Source: Heliocidaris tuberculata
Lineage: Eukaryota; Echinodermata; Echinoidea; Camarodonta; Echinometridae
Direction: 5' to 3'
NCBI GenBank assembly: GCA_025618425.1
Contig: CM046845.1
Coordinates: 7,245,491-7,309,490, forward strand
DNA: 64,000 nucleotides
Part shown: one piece after another, positions 1 to 10,345 of the stretch
How the letters are laid out: every line of letters begins with the position of its first letter
Position numbering within the stretch: position 1 is the first letter of the stretch
Made by a program: the position numbers and the translations under genes
Notes under the pieces: generated by a model
What the model was told of the DNA's origin: nothing
Database searches by the model: none
The model's input: only the letters and a program-made list of their open reading frames with translations

Positions 1-453
1 TGTTTCAAGATATTACAAGGGATATAATAAACGTCGTTATGTATTTTTCAAGCTTTTTTTTTTAGTCCTTAAAAAACATGGTAGTATTCTTAACATGGCT
101 TAACGAAATTGCACGGTAGAGGTGTAAGGAAACATGCATAATCAGAGTATTTTTGTTTAGATCTACAATTGCGATAAATCGGTTAGGAAGTTGATTTCAT
201 TAAATCTTTGAGGCTCAACAACTAGTCAATACTACATTCAAATCTCAAAGTAATTTCTTTGTCTTTCATACAAATGAATATTACCTCCTGTTTGAATAAT
301 ACCGTCCAATCATAACGGATTAATACTAGGTGTTTTGATCGTTAAATTAACGATCAAACACCTAAAGAATACTACCATGTTTTTTAAGGACTAAAAAAGC
401 TTGACAAATACATAACGACGTTTATCATATATCCCTCGTAATATCTTGAAACA
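1..453. repeat. Foldback (long inverted-repeat) element, possibly cut by the window edge
   Basis: Bases 1-91 are matched in inverted orientation by 366-453 with only small indels; both arms share TGTTTCAAGATATTAC and AGTCCTTAAAAAACATGG. A second hairpin lies inside, at about 328-363, around TTTGATCGTTAA. The arms start at base 1, so the left end may lie outside the window. No coding capacity is visible, and the layout is that of a non-autonomous foldback DNA element. Confidence 0.75.
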
Positions 454-787
454 ATGGGCTAATTTCTATACTACAAAGAATCACTTTATGGCGTTTTGTA
501 TCTCTTTTGGGAAGTGGGCACACGTACGTGCAGTATAGAGGGTAGCTTGCAATCATGGCAATGCCTATACTCTGACAAAAGGAAGTAACTCTAATCCGAA
601 ATTTGTCAAACATTTAAAGAAATAAAACATCTGAAGGGCCATTCTTTGTAAATTGAAACAAACGGGCACACACGTGACCATCAAAACTGTCCTCATTGTC
701 GGAAAATCAGATTACATTTTATTAATTTTGTTTACATCACCGGTTTCTTAACATGAAAAAGGTTTCATTTTCTTTGACAAGAAAAGA

Positions 788-905
788 AAATGATGTACTT
801 TCATTTAAAATAATAAAGATTGTCATTCAAATATCCAAAACGAGAGACTTCTACTAGACAAATACTGAAAAATTAGGTTTAAATGAACAATTTTTCGGGA
901 TTTTG
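788..905 (+). repeat. Direct repeat unit, first copy
   Basis: AT-rich unit starting AAATGATGTACTTTC, repeated at 1208-1325 with a period of exactly 420 bp and only a couple of substitutions, so the duplication is probably recent. Confidence 0.85.
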
Positions 906-1207
906 ACAAGAAAAAATAATTTCCCAACCAAATTTTTTTACGGAGATAATTAAAAAACGCCCTTTTTTGAGTGGTCACACACGTGACCGATCCAATTTTT
1001 ACCTCTAAGAGAAAAGAATGTTCACGAATTTATGGAACACTGCTTTCAAACTGTTCAGAGCAATCCAACCACACATCAATGAAAAGTGGAAACTTGCACT
1101 CAAAGGGAAATACAAGAAAAGTAGGTTTGAATACCAACAAGTAAGACCCTTTTTTGATCGTGCCGCAGGTCACACACGTGACCGATCTTATTTTGACCTC
1201 TGAAAGA

Positions 1208-1325
1208 AAATGATGTACTTTCATTTAAAATAATAAAGATTGTCATTCAAATATCCAAAATGAGAGACTTCTACTAGACAAATACTGAAAAATTAGGTTT
1301 AAATGAACAATTTTTCGAGATTTTG
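1208..1325 (+). repeat. Direct repeat unit, second copy
   Basis: Second copy of the unit at 788-905. It ends directly against the last GGTCACACACGTGAC motif of the enclosing TIR element. Confidence 0.85.
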
Positions 1326-1379
1326 GTCACACACGTGACTGAGAATGGCCCTGAAACAGAAAAAAGTTTAGACAATAAG

Positions 1380-2024
1380 CAGGGGCGGCGGAGCGTCTTT
1401 CAAAGTAGGGGGGAGGGCACCAGCAAAAAGGGGCACTTGGGGGGGGGGGAGGGGCACCTACAAGAGGTGTGAACATAAAGCGAAAAAGGACCATTTTGTG
1501 ACATTGGTATTACCCTATACAGTTTAATTAATATAGTTATCATGCATCACTTCCTTCCTTTTTATTGTGATTCTGGTCATTACTTCAGGCTCCCTAATTA
1601 GCAATTGTGTGTAGGCCCTTATGGTCTAATGATTCATGTGCAAGCGAGCGAAACGAGCGAGCATAAATTTTCAGACTTTTTTTCTAATGCTGAAGTCCTT
1701 ATTTACAGGATATAATGAAAAATGAAAATGACAACGGCAAAATTCATTTTGGGGAATGTCCTATTATCTTTTAATTTGTACATTAACCCTGTCGTTTTCT
1801 TGAGGATTACACCGATATACTTCATGCAATCTGCTTGCTTTCATTATATACTGTAAGAGCGAGCGAGCGTAGCGAGCGAGTTATGGGGACATTTTCATAA
1901 AATATTGCTCTTGCTTGGTGTAAATTATTGGCATATTCGAGCGAGCGGAATGAGATAGCCTTTGTTGGGGGAAGAGGGAGGGGGAGGGGGTGGGCATTGC
2001 ACCCCTTTTGCCTTCAGCTCCGTC
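1380..2024 (+). mobile_element. Dispersed GAGCGAGCG-rich repeat (copy 1)
   Basis: Begins CAGGGGCGGCGGAGCG and ends near CAGCTCCGTC, so the ends are imperfect inverted repeats. It contains several GAGCGAGCG clusters near 1640, 1860 and 1940 and a G-rich stretch at each end. The same sequence recurs in opposite orientation at 40221-40865 with the same overall length of about 645 bp. No long ORF, so it is probably non-autonomous. Confidence 0.65.
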
Positions 2025-3251
2025 AACTGTACATTGTAAAAATCTTAGTCTGATACGAAGTATTAATGATTAAAAGTGCCCACTGTTTTTAACACCTATA
2101 GTATATATGCATAGTTTTGAAGAAAAACAAAACATTATCATTATGTTGACACCGAAATCTGGTGAAAGATATTATAAAGCAAAAACTGAAGGAAGACAAC
2201 TAGCTATGGACTGCCATATGAAACTGAAATGAAAATTTTGGATATATACGAAGAACTTGCTGGTTGCCAGAAGACACAGGTGTCTAATGACACGGTTACA
2301 TATGGCCATGCTGCGGGCATAGCAGTTTAGTGTACAATAAGTTAACATTTGAAAATGAACATTGTTTTCTAATGCACAATATTGATATCATTGAAGCTAA
2401 CATTATGTAGTATAAATGTGGCATGAGTGACAAGCTTGAAAGTAGTCGTAAACATTTGGAACCGCATTTTGAAGGGGAAAATGTGTAAAAGTCATTCTTA
2501 ATCATTATCTACTTTATTATCTGCTCGATTTCCTCATCTTCCAATACTCGGTTATCATTCTTTTTTTCTTTTTTCCCCCTCTTTTTTTTCATATCTGTTC
2601 AGCAGATGTCAATTACGCGTGAAGACTAGGTGTAAATATTGTTTGATTTTGTGTGAGCGTGGGATTGAAAATGATTGGAAAGCTCACAAATTATTTCAAC
2701 TTTTACCACTACTCTCTTTAAAGGGAATTTAGACGTCCTCTTTAAACTGAAGTCGCCGAGTGTGAACTGGGCCATCGATTGGCCTCGTTAAAGCCGTAAA
2801 TAACATATTTGTGTTTTTCCTGGGTTAACTGCAACCTGCAATCGGTTTTCAATTTCAACTCGACCAGAGAGATACGAGTCGATTTCTCTGGAAATCGATA
2901 CTGAGATTTAGATTCATGCGGGTTTTTTTCTCGAAATTGAGGCTCATAAAAACAAAAGCGCCAGTTTGTCTCTTCTGTGTATTCTCTTTTGCAGTTTACT
3001 AGGTTTTTCAATTTTTTCCTTGTCTGCAGAATGACATGTTGTACTCTCCCTCTCTTCCTGGTTTCGACTTCAAGTTGTTCTTTGGTGTTTATTCTGCAGG
3101 TTCATATGACTTTGTGTGTTGAAAAAGAAAGTATAGATAGTGTCACAAGATTATGGAGAAGGAAAAAGAGCAGAGAGGGTATAAAATGATGAAGGGTTTT
3201 AAAGACATAGAAGGGATGAAGATGGATGGAAGAGAGTGAGCGATATATTTA
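2025..3251. other. No assignable feature
   Basis: AT-rich single-copy-looking sequence. The minus strand is open from 3011 to 2742 (89 codons, charged, no recognised domain, no clear splice or promoter context). I do not call it a gene. Confidence 0.5.
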
Positions 3252-3261
3252 AAGAGAGAGA

Positions 3262-3307
<46 letters not shown>

Positions 3308-3309
3308 CT
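3252..3309. repeat. (GA)n(CA)n microsatellite at LINE 3' end
   Basis: A short GA run passes into an AC run. It directly abuts the 3' end of the LINE fragment on the minus strand, whose last bases are A-rich and followed by GTGTGTG in the element's own orientation. Confidence 0.9.
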
Positions 3310-4379
3310 TTTTTTGTCTTTTCATAATTTTTTCCTTGATTCAGATTTTCAAAATGAATATTAAAAGTTAAGCATTGATTACACAATATATTTCAACATG
3401 GCAATAACACAATATATAATATAATTCCATAACATGCCATCCATAAATAAGCAATCATTATGGTACAATTTAACTGAACAAGGTAGATAGATTAAAAACC
3501 TGGTAGGTGACGAATTAAAGTATATAGGGCAATTGTAACAATTAATACAATTTTTTAAAACTGTTTGTAATATTATCGTGCATGTCCTCCTTCTGTCCAA
3601 AATTCAAAATAAGTCCATTTTTTTAGATGTAGACTTAACATATTTCGAGCTATTGCTTTTTTCCGTTCATTATCTTTACTTTCTAAAAGTGCATTATAGA
3701 TATATTTCTTTGTTTGGGGGCGTTCCTTTTGATCTCCCATTGTATATCATATATTTCATGAGTATAATTAAGTGGTTAATGTATATATGTTTTTTCTGAT
3801 TTTCCATCTAAATCAACTAAAATTTCCTCCCATTTTAAAGTATTTAAGTGCATCAATTTCATTTGTTCCCCTGTTTCTTGCCACAATTTTTTTAAACCAA
3901 TTAAAAATTCATAAACAAGTGATTGTATACCTCAATTTCCTTTTCACAGAAAGAAGATAAGTTAGACGATAAAAAGCCAAATTGATACAGTCTATATCAT
4001 TACAATATAGGATACTATGTAATAATCTAAACTGAAATTCACGTAATTTTCCATCTAAAGTGCATAATCTCGGGTTCAAAAAGCAAGTCGCAATTCCAGA
4101 TGAATTATTCAAATGTGTTACTTCCGCCTGTCTGAACGCAAAGGTTTCTTTTATATTATCTATAAAGATTTCATAACATAATGGAGAAGTCAGTCCTTCA
4201 TATAATATTATTTCAGCGCCTACTTTATACATCAATCCAAGTAATCGATCGTGTCATTTATCTCTTCGTCTTTTTTTCCTTTTCTCTTTCAAATTCACGG
4301 CAATGCTGAATAAATGTTACTAATGTAGGATAAATCGTTGGCATCAAGACCTTTTTGTACAAAATAGCCATTTTTATCT
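3310..4379 (-). pseudogene. 5'-truncated, decayed Tx1/L1-like LINE fragment
   Basis: Read on the minus strand, this is homologous to the C-terminal quarter of the intact LINE ORF at 55019-58798. From 4379 down it encodes a counterpart of the YFIRKGL region; 4235-3960 is open and carries the ATCF...RLCTLD...REFQF..LHS block; near 3950 a decayed zinc knuckle (SSFCEKEIEVYNHLF) follows, with the first Cys replaced. Near 3600 the terminal LHLKKW block is recognisable. Stops and frame changes break it. The 3' UTR runs to about 3310 and ends in an ATCTGAATCAAGG-like tail resembling the intact copy's ATCTGAATAAAGG. Both ends lie at GT/AC microsatellites. Confidence 0.8.
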
Positions 4380-4403
4380 ACAACATATAACATGCGCGCA
4401 CAA

Positions 4404-4405
<2 letters not shown>

Positions 4406-4435
<30 letters not shown>
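4406..4435. repeat. (AC)n microsatellite at LINE 5' truncation
   Basis: About 30 bp of AC dinucleotides a few bases from the 5' truncation point of the LINE fragment at 3310-4379. In the element's orientation it reads (GT)n, the same repeat as at its 3' end. Confidence 0.9.
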
Positions 4436-4437
<2 letters not shown>

Positions 4438-4662
4438 CCACCGACGCGCACACACATAGGCACGGTACCAGAGTACAAAAAGGCTACCCATTTAAGGGCA
4501 TTTTGGGGGCTAATCACATCGCAAAACACCCCTCTGCCCCCCCCCCCCCCCAGTGCGGCCACCCTGAATTCATACCCTCACACAAATATAGGGAAAGAGG
4601 GGTTAGAGGGTGATATAAGGTGGGTGAAACGGGGAGAAGGCGAAATGTGGAGAAGGGGATAG

Positions 4663-4664
<2 letters not shown>

Positions 4665-4726
<62 letters not shown>
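4665..4726. repeat. (AT)n microsatellite
   Basis: About 62 bp of pure AT alternation that ends exactly where the hairpin element at 4727-4880 begins. A poly-C run lies nearby at 4537-4551. Confidence 0.95.
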
Positions 4727-4729
<3 letters not shown>

Positions 4730-4880
4730 TAGTAAACAAGTAAATAAAAATTCCGTTAAGCTCAGAAGTTTTCACATTTTCGGCCATAGGCCTTCATCAG
4801 GAAATGATGAAAGGCTTATGGCCGAAAATGTGCAAAACTTCTGAGTTTAACGGAATTTTTATTTACTTGTTTACTACTCA
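4727..4880. mobile_element. Hairpin element with hammerhead-like core (Penelope-like remnant?)
   Basis: Two arms of about 73-76 bp (4727-4799 and 4805-4880) are near-perfect inverted repeats around a few-base loop. On the minus strand 4800 to 4778 reads CTGATGA, then a 12-base segment able to form GGCC-TAT-GGCC, then GAAA, the arrangement of the hammerhead ribozyme core. The plus-strand arm has a slightly altered version at 4805-4827. Penelope-like retroelements are known to carry hammerhead motifs and to occur as inverted copies. I cannot place stem III or the cleavage site, so activity is unproven. Confidence 0.6.
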
Positions 4881-5822
4881 TCTCTACATTTACAATTCCG
4901 AAGCAGAACTTATATTATATTAAATATATATATATGCGCATTTAAAATCAAGATTTTTAGACAATAAAATCATTAACGTAGACAAAATAATCAGATCAAA
5001 GCCTGGTTATCCTTGGTTGACGTAATCTTCAGAGAGCACAATGCTTCTCGAAACCGTGCATCGTCCCCACAGTCCACACCGCAGTCGATCTATCTTTAGG
5101 TCCCAGGGGTTAATTAGCTACGTCTTCCTGATCAACGTTCTATCGAAACCAAGATCACACGCCCCTATCATGATTCGGCACTTCATCGTGACAAAGAGGA
5201 AAGGAAAGATCTTTACCTCAAAGTGACGACATATCTGTGTTTCGAGGAAAAGGAAGTTCTTGCTTTTGGTCCAAGTCTTGATAATCAGTTCTCAACCACC
5301 ATCATGTTGAGACATGTATACACTGGGGAATTTGGAAGACGTTGGTTGTTGTTTTTTTTTTCTAAAATGATAATTTAGTTTTGTAGTTTATACGAATATT
5401 CTTAGAGATGATCGAACGTAATATTGAAATGGTTTTGGGTTAGGTATGGCAACGGCTGGGGATGGTGGTGAAGTTTGAGCTATAATTAATATCCACCCAT
5501 TTTAAAGGTTAAGATAAGTTATGGTAGTGACATTGCTCTTTAAGAGACATTGTCAAGAAGTTATTCTGAAGTGTTTTGTGAGAATCTGTATAGCTTTTTT
5601 TGAAATTGCTGAGACCATGAAGAATATAATGAAATTTCTTTAACTCTTTGACAAACGCATGAAAAGTACTAATTAGTCATATGTGGGACTAAACAGTAAA
5701 TTGATGGTCCATCCCAATTAATCATCTCTGTATTCAACTGAACTAGGAGGGAGAGTCTAAAGTTGCAAGTTCCTTCTCAGTACGAAGTTATGGAATTTTC
5801 ATTATCACATTGGAGTTGATTA

Positions 5823-5823
<1 letters not shown>
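4881..5823. other. No assignable feature
   Basis: Includes a short open frame at 5041-5226 (61 codons) without recognisable domain. No repeats of note apart from a short AT tract near 4925. Confidence 0.5.

Positions 5824-5896
<73 letters not shown>
5824..5896. repeat. (GA)n(GT)n microsatellite
   Basis: About 33 bp of GA followed by about 40 bp of GT, upstream of the second LINE fragment. A second GA-rich stretch at 5966-6025 ends in GTGTGTGTG directly at the LINE junction. Confidence 0.95.
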
Positions 5897-5900
<4 letters not shown>

Positions 5901-6025
5901 CCTTTATTCAAAAAAAAATATACGCACACAAACTTCAGGAGAACAATAGAAGAGAACTTGGGTGAATGGGAGAGAGAGGGGGAGAGAAAGAGAGAGAGAG
6001 AGAAAGAAAGAGAATGTGTGTGTGC

Positions 6026-7400
6026 AGAAAATTTATAACTGTTTTGTCAAAGATTTACGTGAATCATATAACTTGCAAGTAAAGGATTGTAGTAGCAAAT
6101 TTGACTTAACGGATAAAGAAATAAGTGATCTTTTCATAATAGCAAGATGCACAACACTTATCAGAAAACAGAGGGAATTTCAGTTCATGCAATTACACGG
6201 AGTCATATACACAAAAGTACAGCTAATGAAGTTTGGTTTTGTTGAGGACGATTTCTGTTCATTTTGCAAAAAGGACAAAGAAACCTACTTACACTTATTT
6301 TCCAATTGTGGGAAGGTCAAAGAGTTATGGCAGTTTACTATTGAACACTTTGATTTAGTTGAATTAAGGGATATGAAGTGGCGAGATATATTTTTAGGAT
6401 TATCGGGCAACTCAAATAGAATTAAGTGTGTGAATAGCATTATAATTTGGGTAAAATATACAATTTTTAAATCAAGGGCAGAAGGTCATTTACCTTCCAG
6501 TATCAAGATACAGAAAATTATTACGGATTTTATAGGGGAAGAAAAGGAATTAGCTACGAAAACGGGTAGGTTGTCAGTACACCTACAAAAATGGGAAGAA
6601 CTAAAGGTAAATATGAGTGTGAACGGGTAACCTTACTGTAATTGTGTTGTGTGTGTGTGCGTGTGTGTGTGTGTGCCCTTACATAGATACACTTGTGGGG
6701 TACAGAAAACAAAAGAGCACAATGATGGCCTTTATTCCGTCATGCTTGTGGGGTACAAAATACAATAGGAGAAGTGCTTGTGGGGTGCAAAGTACAAAAG
6801 GAGAAAACAATACAGTTCCCCACAAGTCAATGTGTGTGAGGGTGGGTGTGTGTGTGTGTGCGTGTGGTGGGTGTATGGGTGTGTGTGTGAGAGAGAGAGA
6901 GGGAGGGTGTGTGTGTGTGTGGGGGGGCTTTGGTAATGTTTTGTTTTGGGAGGGGTATAATTTGTTTTTATGGATTGATTTCATTCTTCTTCTTTTTTTT
7001 CTGACTCATTGTAGGCCTATAATTATGTAGGCCTATTAATTTAGGATATTTGTATTTCGTGAGTATGATCGATAACCTATGAATTGCATCTTTTTTGTAT
7101 GAAGTCAGTCTGTATAAGTCAGTTCCATTTTGCAATGAAGAATTATTTTTATTATTTATTCGTGTATACATGTATATACATGTGTATTAATTCCCGTGTT
7201 CATGGGGGGGGGGGGGTATTTTATGAAAAGATTTCATTCAATGTTTTCTTTAAATTTTTCGAATTTCAGTTATTCATTTATAAAAAATGTTACAAGAAAA
7301 TCAGTTTTAGTTGTCATATGCATTTACTTTCATTGAAATGTTGAATTATGATTTTTGTATAATTATTGAGTGGAATCAAAATAAAGATCATTGAAAAAAA
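6026..7400 (+). pseudogene. 5'-truncated Tx1/L1-like LINE fragment with open C-terminal frame
   Basis: The frame is open through 6630 (stop at 6628-6630) and matches the C-terminus of the intact LINE ORF at 55019-58798: REFQF..LHG, then the zinc knuckle CSFCKKDKETYLHLFSNC near 6258-6311, a WVKYTIF block and a terminal LHLQKWEEL. Upstream the frame runs back through a (GA)n tract to an ATG at 5962, but that part is microsatellite, not LINE. The 3' UTR follows, with GT-rich tracts at 6641-6675 and 6835-6930 and a poly-G run at 7205, and ends near 7400 in AATAAAG followed by a short A run. Both borders are GT/GA microsatellite. It lacks endonuclease and reverse transcriptase, so it is dead. Confidence 0.8.
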
Positions 7401-7445
<45 letters not shown>

Positions 7446-7727
7446 ATGGAGGGAGAGGAGGGGGTCGAGAGAGAGAAAGAGAGATACATATAGAAGAGGG
7501 GTAGAGAAAAGGGAGAGAAAAAGAGAGACAAAGAAACGTGCGTGCGTGCTTGTGTGTGTGAGAGAGAGAGAGAGAGAGATAGGAATGGAGGAAGAGGGAA
7601 GAGGGAGGGAGAAAGAAAGATAGACAATAGAAGAGGGGTAGAGAGAAAGGAGAGAAAAAGAGAGAAAGAAAAGTGCGTGTGTGCTTTTGAGTGTATGTGC
7701 TTGCGTGTGCGCGTGTGTGTGTGTGTT

Positions 7728-7774
<47 letters not shown>

Positions 7775-7775
7775 T
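7401..7775. repeat. GA-rich array with tandemly duplicated unit
   Basis: Pure (GA)n runs at about 7407-7442, 7560-7580 and 7733-7772 alternate with a related purine-rich spacer containing AGAAGAGGGGTAGAGA at 7493 and again near 7630, each followed by a GTGCGTG-type tract. The period is roughly 140-165 bp, two copies. Confidence 0.85.
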
Positions 7776-8897
7776 TAACGCGGTCACCTGACGAAAACTT
7801 GTTTTTGAGGTTAATAGAATAATTGGAATTAATCAAGTTCTAAAAGCAATTGCGGAACAGCACAAAACCTCATTGTCGTTCAGTTCAAACAGGACAAACA
7901 CTTGAAAGTAAAAACCACGAACTTTTTTCCCCCCTCATATTGATGTTGTCATCATGATTTGGTTATACGAAGGGAGAAAAAAAAAAGAATATTTTGGTGA
8001 AGTAAATTAAAACTGCAACATGACGTAATGAAATCACGAGGTTGGACAAATTTTTGTCTATTGCAAAACAATTAAAACACATGGTCATTCTGAGACATGC
8101 GAAGCAAATTGCGATATAACCTTAAAATGTTTTTTTAATACTTTTTGTTTCCTCTTTTTTTTAAATTCTTCTTGTGGGAATATATTCATGTATACTATTT
8201 TATCCTTACAATATCTTATTTATAAACTTTGATATGTGTTCATTCATACTATTTTACTAAAGCAGTCATGATTCAGATGATAATTAAGACTTAATTGAAA
8301 GAGTTGTTGAGTTGTTGACTATGATAGTATTCGTGAAAATTGTGAAAATTCACGAAAATATTTTCATCTTGTTTGTATCTCTTTAATTGGGTAGCGCTTT
8401 GAATGATCAATGTAACAAAACTGGATTAATTATGATGCAGAATACAAAACGAAATCAAATGAAAGTATTACACAGTGCCTTTTTATACAAGGTAGGTATA
8501 ACGTTACAAGTGCTATGATAATGGCGAAATTATTTTTTTTTTTATGTATGCGACCGAAACTATTAACAAAGGATAATGCACTCAAATCAAATCAAAGTCA
8601 TTTGAGAAAGATCGTAAAACAAAATGGTTGACTCCAGAATAATGTTCACGTGCTTGCGTTTATGATGATATTAGTTTCTGAACACTATTCAGTAATTTTT
8701 ATTTTATCATTCATCCCTCTATGACTAAAGAAAGATTAATAATTCTAATTTTTATCATAAATTGAGAAAAGGGTGTTGCTAAACTTGATATTGGTCAAAA
8801 CTCACAGTGGAGCTCTGATTTTTGCGCAGTGTTATTGCAAGCATCAAGTTCGATTTCAAGTTCAAAATTTGGTTTGATAGCATATTATGCATACTGT
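7776..8897. other. No assignable feature
   Basis: AT-rich, non-coding by eye; several A or T homopolymers, no inverted repeat or open frame worth naming. Confidence 0.5.
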
Positions 8898-8967
8898 GCA
8901 TCAGTGTAATAAGGGGATAATGCCCATGGATTGTCAATGAGCGTTATCCCCTTTTTTACACTGATGC
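8898..8967. repeat. Short hairpin (70 bp)
   Basis: GCATCAGTGTAATAAGGGGA at the left is matched by the reverse complement TCCCCTTTTTTACACTGATGC at the right with a loop of about 15 nt. Possibly a tiny MITE or a structured RNA segment. Confidence 0.7.
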
Positions 8968-9215
8968 GAGAAGAGACAAGCATAATCCAGGACAGTAGTA
9001 CAAAGACAAATAGTGTCATCATTAAAATGAAAAAAAAAACACAAAACAAAACAAAAAACAAAAAACAATTGACATATCAATTTCACTTAAAAATTCGACA
9101 TTATAAACCAAAATTACAAAACAAATTGCCTGATCGCAGTAATCGTAATAATGTATATACTTATCAGACAATTAAAAATTGAATCGCAAAAGTTGCATAC
9201 AGATATACATTATCG

Positions 9216-9446
9216 CAGGGGTGGATCCAGGATTTTGTAAAAAAAAAAAAAAATCTGTTTTCTGACAAGCAAAAAAATAAAAGGTCATCAGATTTTTGGG
9301 GTCACCAGTTAAAATTATCTGACAAGCAAAAAAAGAAGAAAAAAAAAAAGGTTATCAGTTCTAAAGGGGGGGGGGGCACAATGTACACTTTTCTCTCAGA
9401 AGAAATATCCGCCAATCCTAAATCATTATCCTAAATCCGCCACTGC
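9216..9446. mobile_element. hAT-like MITE, CAGTGGCGGATCC family (copy 1)
   Basis: Left end CAGGGGTGGATCCAGG, right end CCGCCACTG. The interior has the same TTTTCTGACAAGCAAAAAA segment as the copies at 47243-47413 and 61350-61504. It is flanked by CATTATCG (9208-9215) and CTTTATCG (9447-9454), an 8-bp target duplication with one mismatch, as expected for hAT transposition. Non-coding. Confidence 0.75.
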
Positions 9447-10080
9447 TTTATCGCACGAAATCATATCTAAAGTTCAAAACTGATCTTGATTTCTGATATT
9501 TGGATTAATTGCATTACGAAAGAAACTGACTGGCTTTGATTAAGTCTGAATTCTTTATTAGATAGTAAATGTTGTTTGGACATACTATTATCTGAAACCT
9601 GCTGGGAACGTCACTCACCGAAACACATAACTACCATTTGAATATTTGAACATAATAAGACAGCGTGTTGTGCGCTAGGATGGCAGGGACCAACAACTCG
9701 ACTTCCCTATAGTTATTTGATCTTTTCTCAGAAAGCATACTTTTTCTACGGAAGCGTTGCCGTAAATACGATTTATTTGTTCAGTGTCAGTTTCGTTTGA
9801 TTTTCTGGTCTTTTCCGACATTTCTGACCTACTACAAATCAAAAAAGCAATCGAAGAAACAGAAATGAAGAAGCGAGTAATTGTCTTTGCTAAAAACTTG
9901 ATTCATATTTCTCTTGATTACTCCTGTACTGCCTTGTTATGTTGATGTGCGTGAGAATGTGAGTGTGTGTGTGTGCTTGTGCTTGTGTGGGAGTGGGAGT
10001 GCGTTAATCCGAGACAATCTGGAGTATGCGATGTGCAGTACAGGTTGGCTTAAACATGAAATCCAAAGATCGAAGAGGGG
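9447..10080. other. No assignable feature
   Basis: AT-rich sequence with a short GT-rich tract at about 9960-9985. No supported gene. Confidence 0.5.
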
Positions 10081-10345
10081 AAGGAGTGAGAGGGAGAAGG
10101 GGGGGGGGAGAGGGCACGGGTGTGCGTGTGTGTGGGTGTGGTATGTTCGTAGGTATTGTGTATGTATGCACGAAAGAGAGAGAGAGAGAGAATAGCACAG
10201 AGAAAGATACCTTAATCGAGATACAGAGCATGGAGAGAGAAGGACAGAAGGAGAGAAAGGCTTGAGTGAAAGAGAGAGAGGGGTGACAGAGAGAGACAGA
10301 GAGACAGAGAGAAAAACACAGAAATAGATAGAGAGAGAGAGAGAC
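10081..10345. repeat. Purine-rich (GA)n-type tract
   Basis: GA-rich low-complexity sequence with poly-G and GT islands. The long open frames over it on both strands are artefacts of low complexity. Confidence 0.85.

Larger units (their letters stand above)
635..1352. mobile_element. Non-autonomous TIR element with internal repeats and four E-box palindromes
   Basis: The ends are a perfect 11-bp terminal inverted repeat, AGGGCCATTCT at 635-645 and AGAATGGCCCT at 1342-1352. The interior is built from direct repeats: about 118 bp at 788-905 recurs at 1208-1325, exactly 420 bp later, with few substitutions. The 16-mer GGTCACACACGTGACC occurs at 973-988 and 1168-1183, with one-base variants at 664-679 and 1325-1340. 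No ORF of note. The short TIR and lack of coding sequence suggest a MITE; the superfamily is not resolved because no clear target duplication is visible. Confidence 0.6.

Noticed and set aside
7314..7836. Several 80-157-codon Ser/Leu or Arg/Glu-rich frames
   Set aside because: All are made of (GA)n/(CT)n microsatellite. The same holds for 10004-10399, 16338-16877, 21646-22168, 31959-32664 and 43776-44213.
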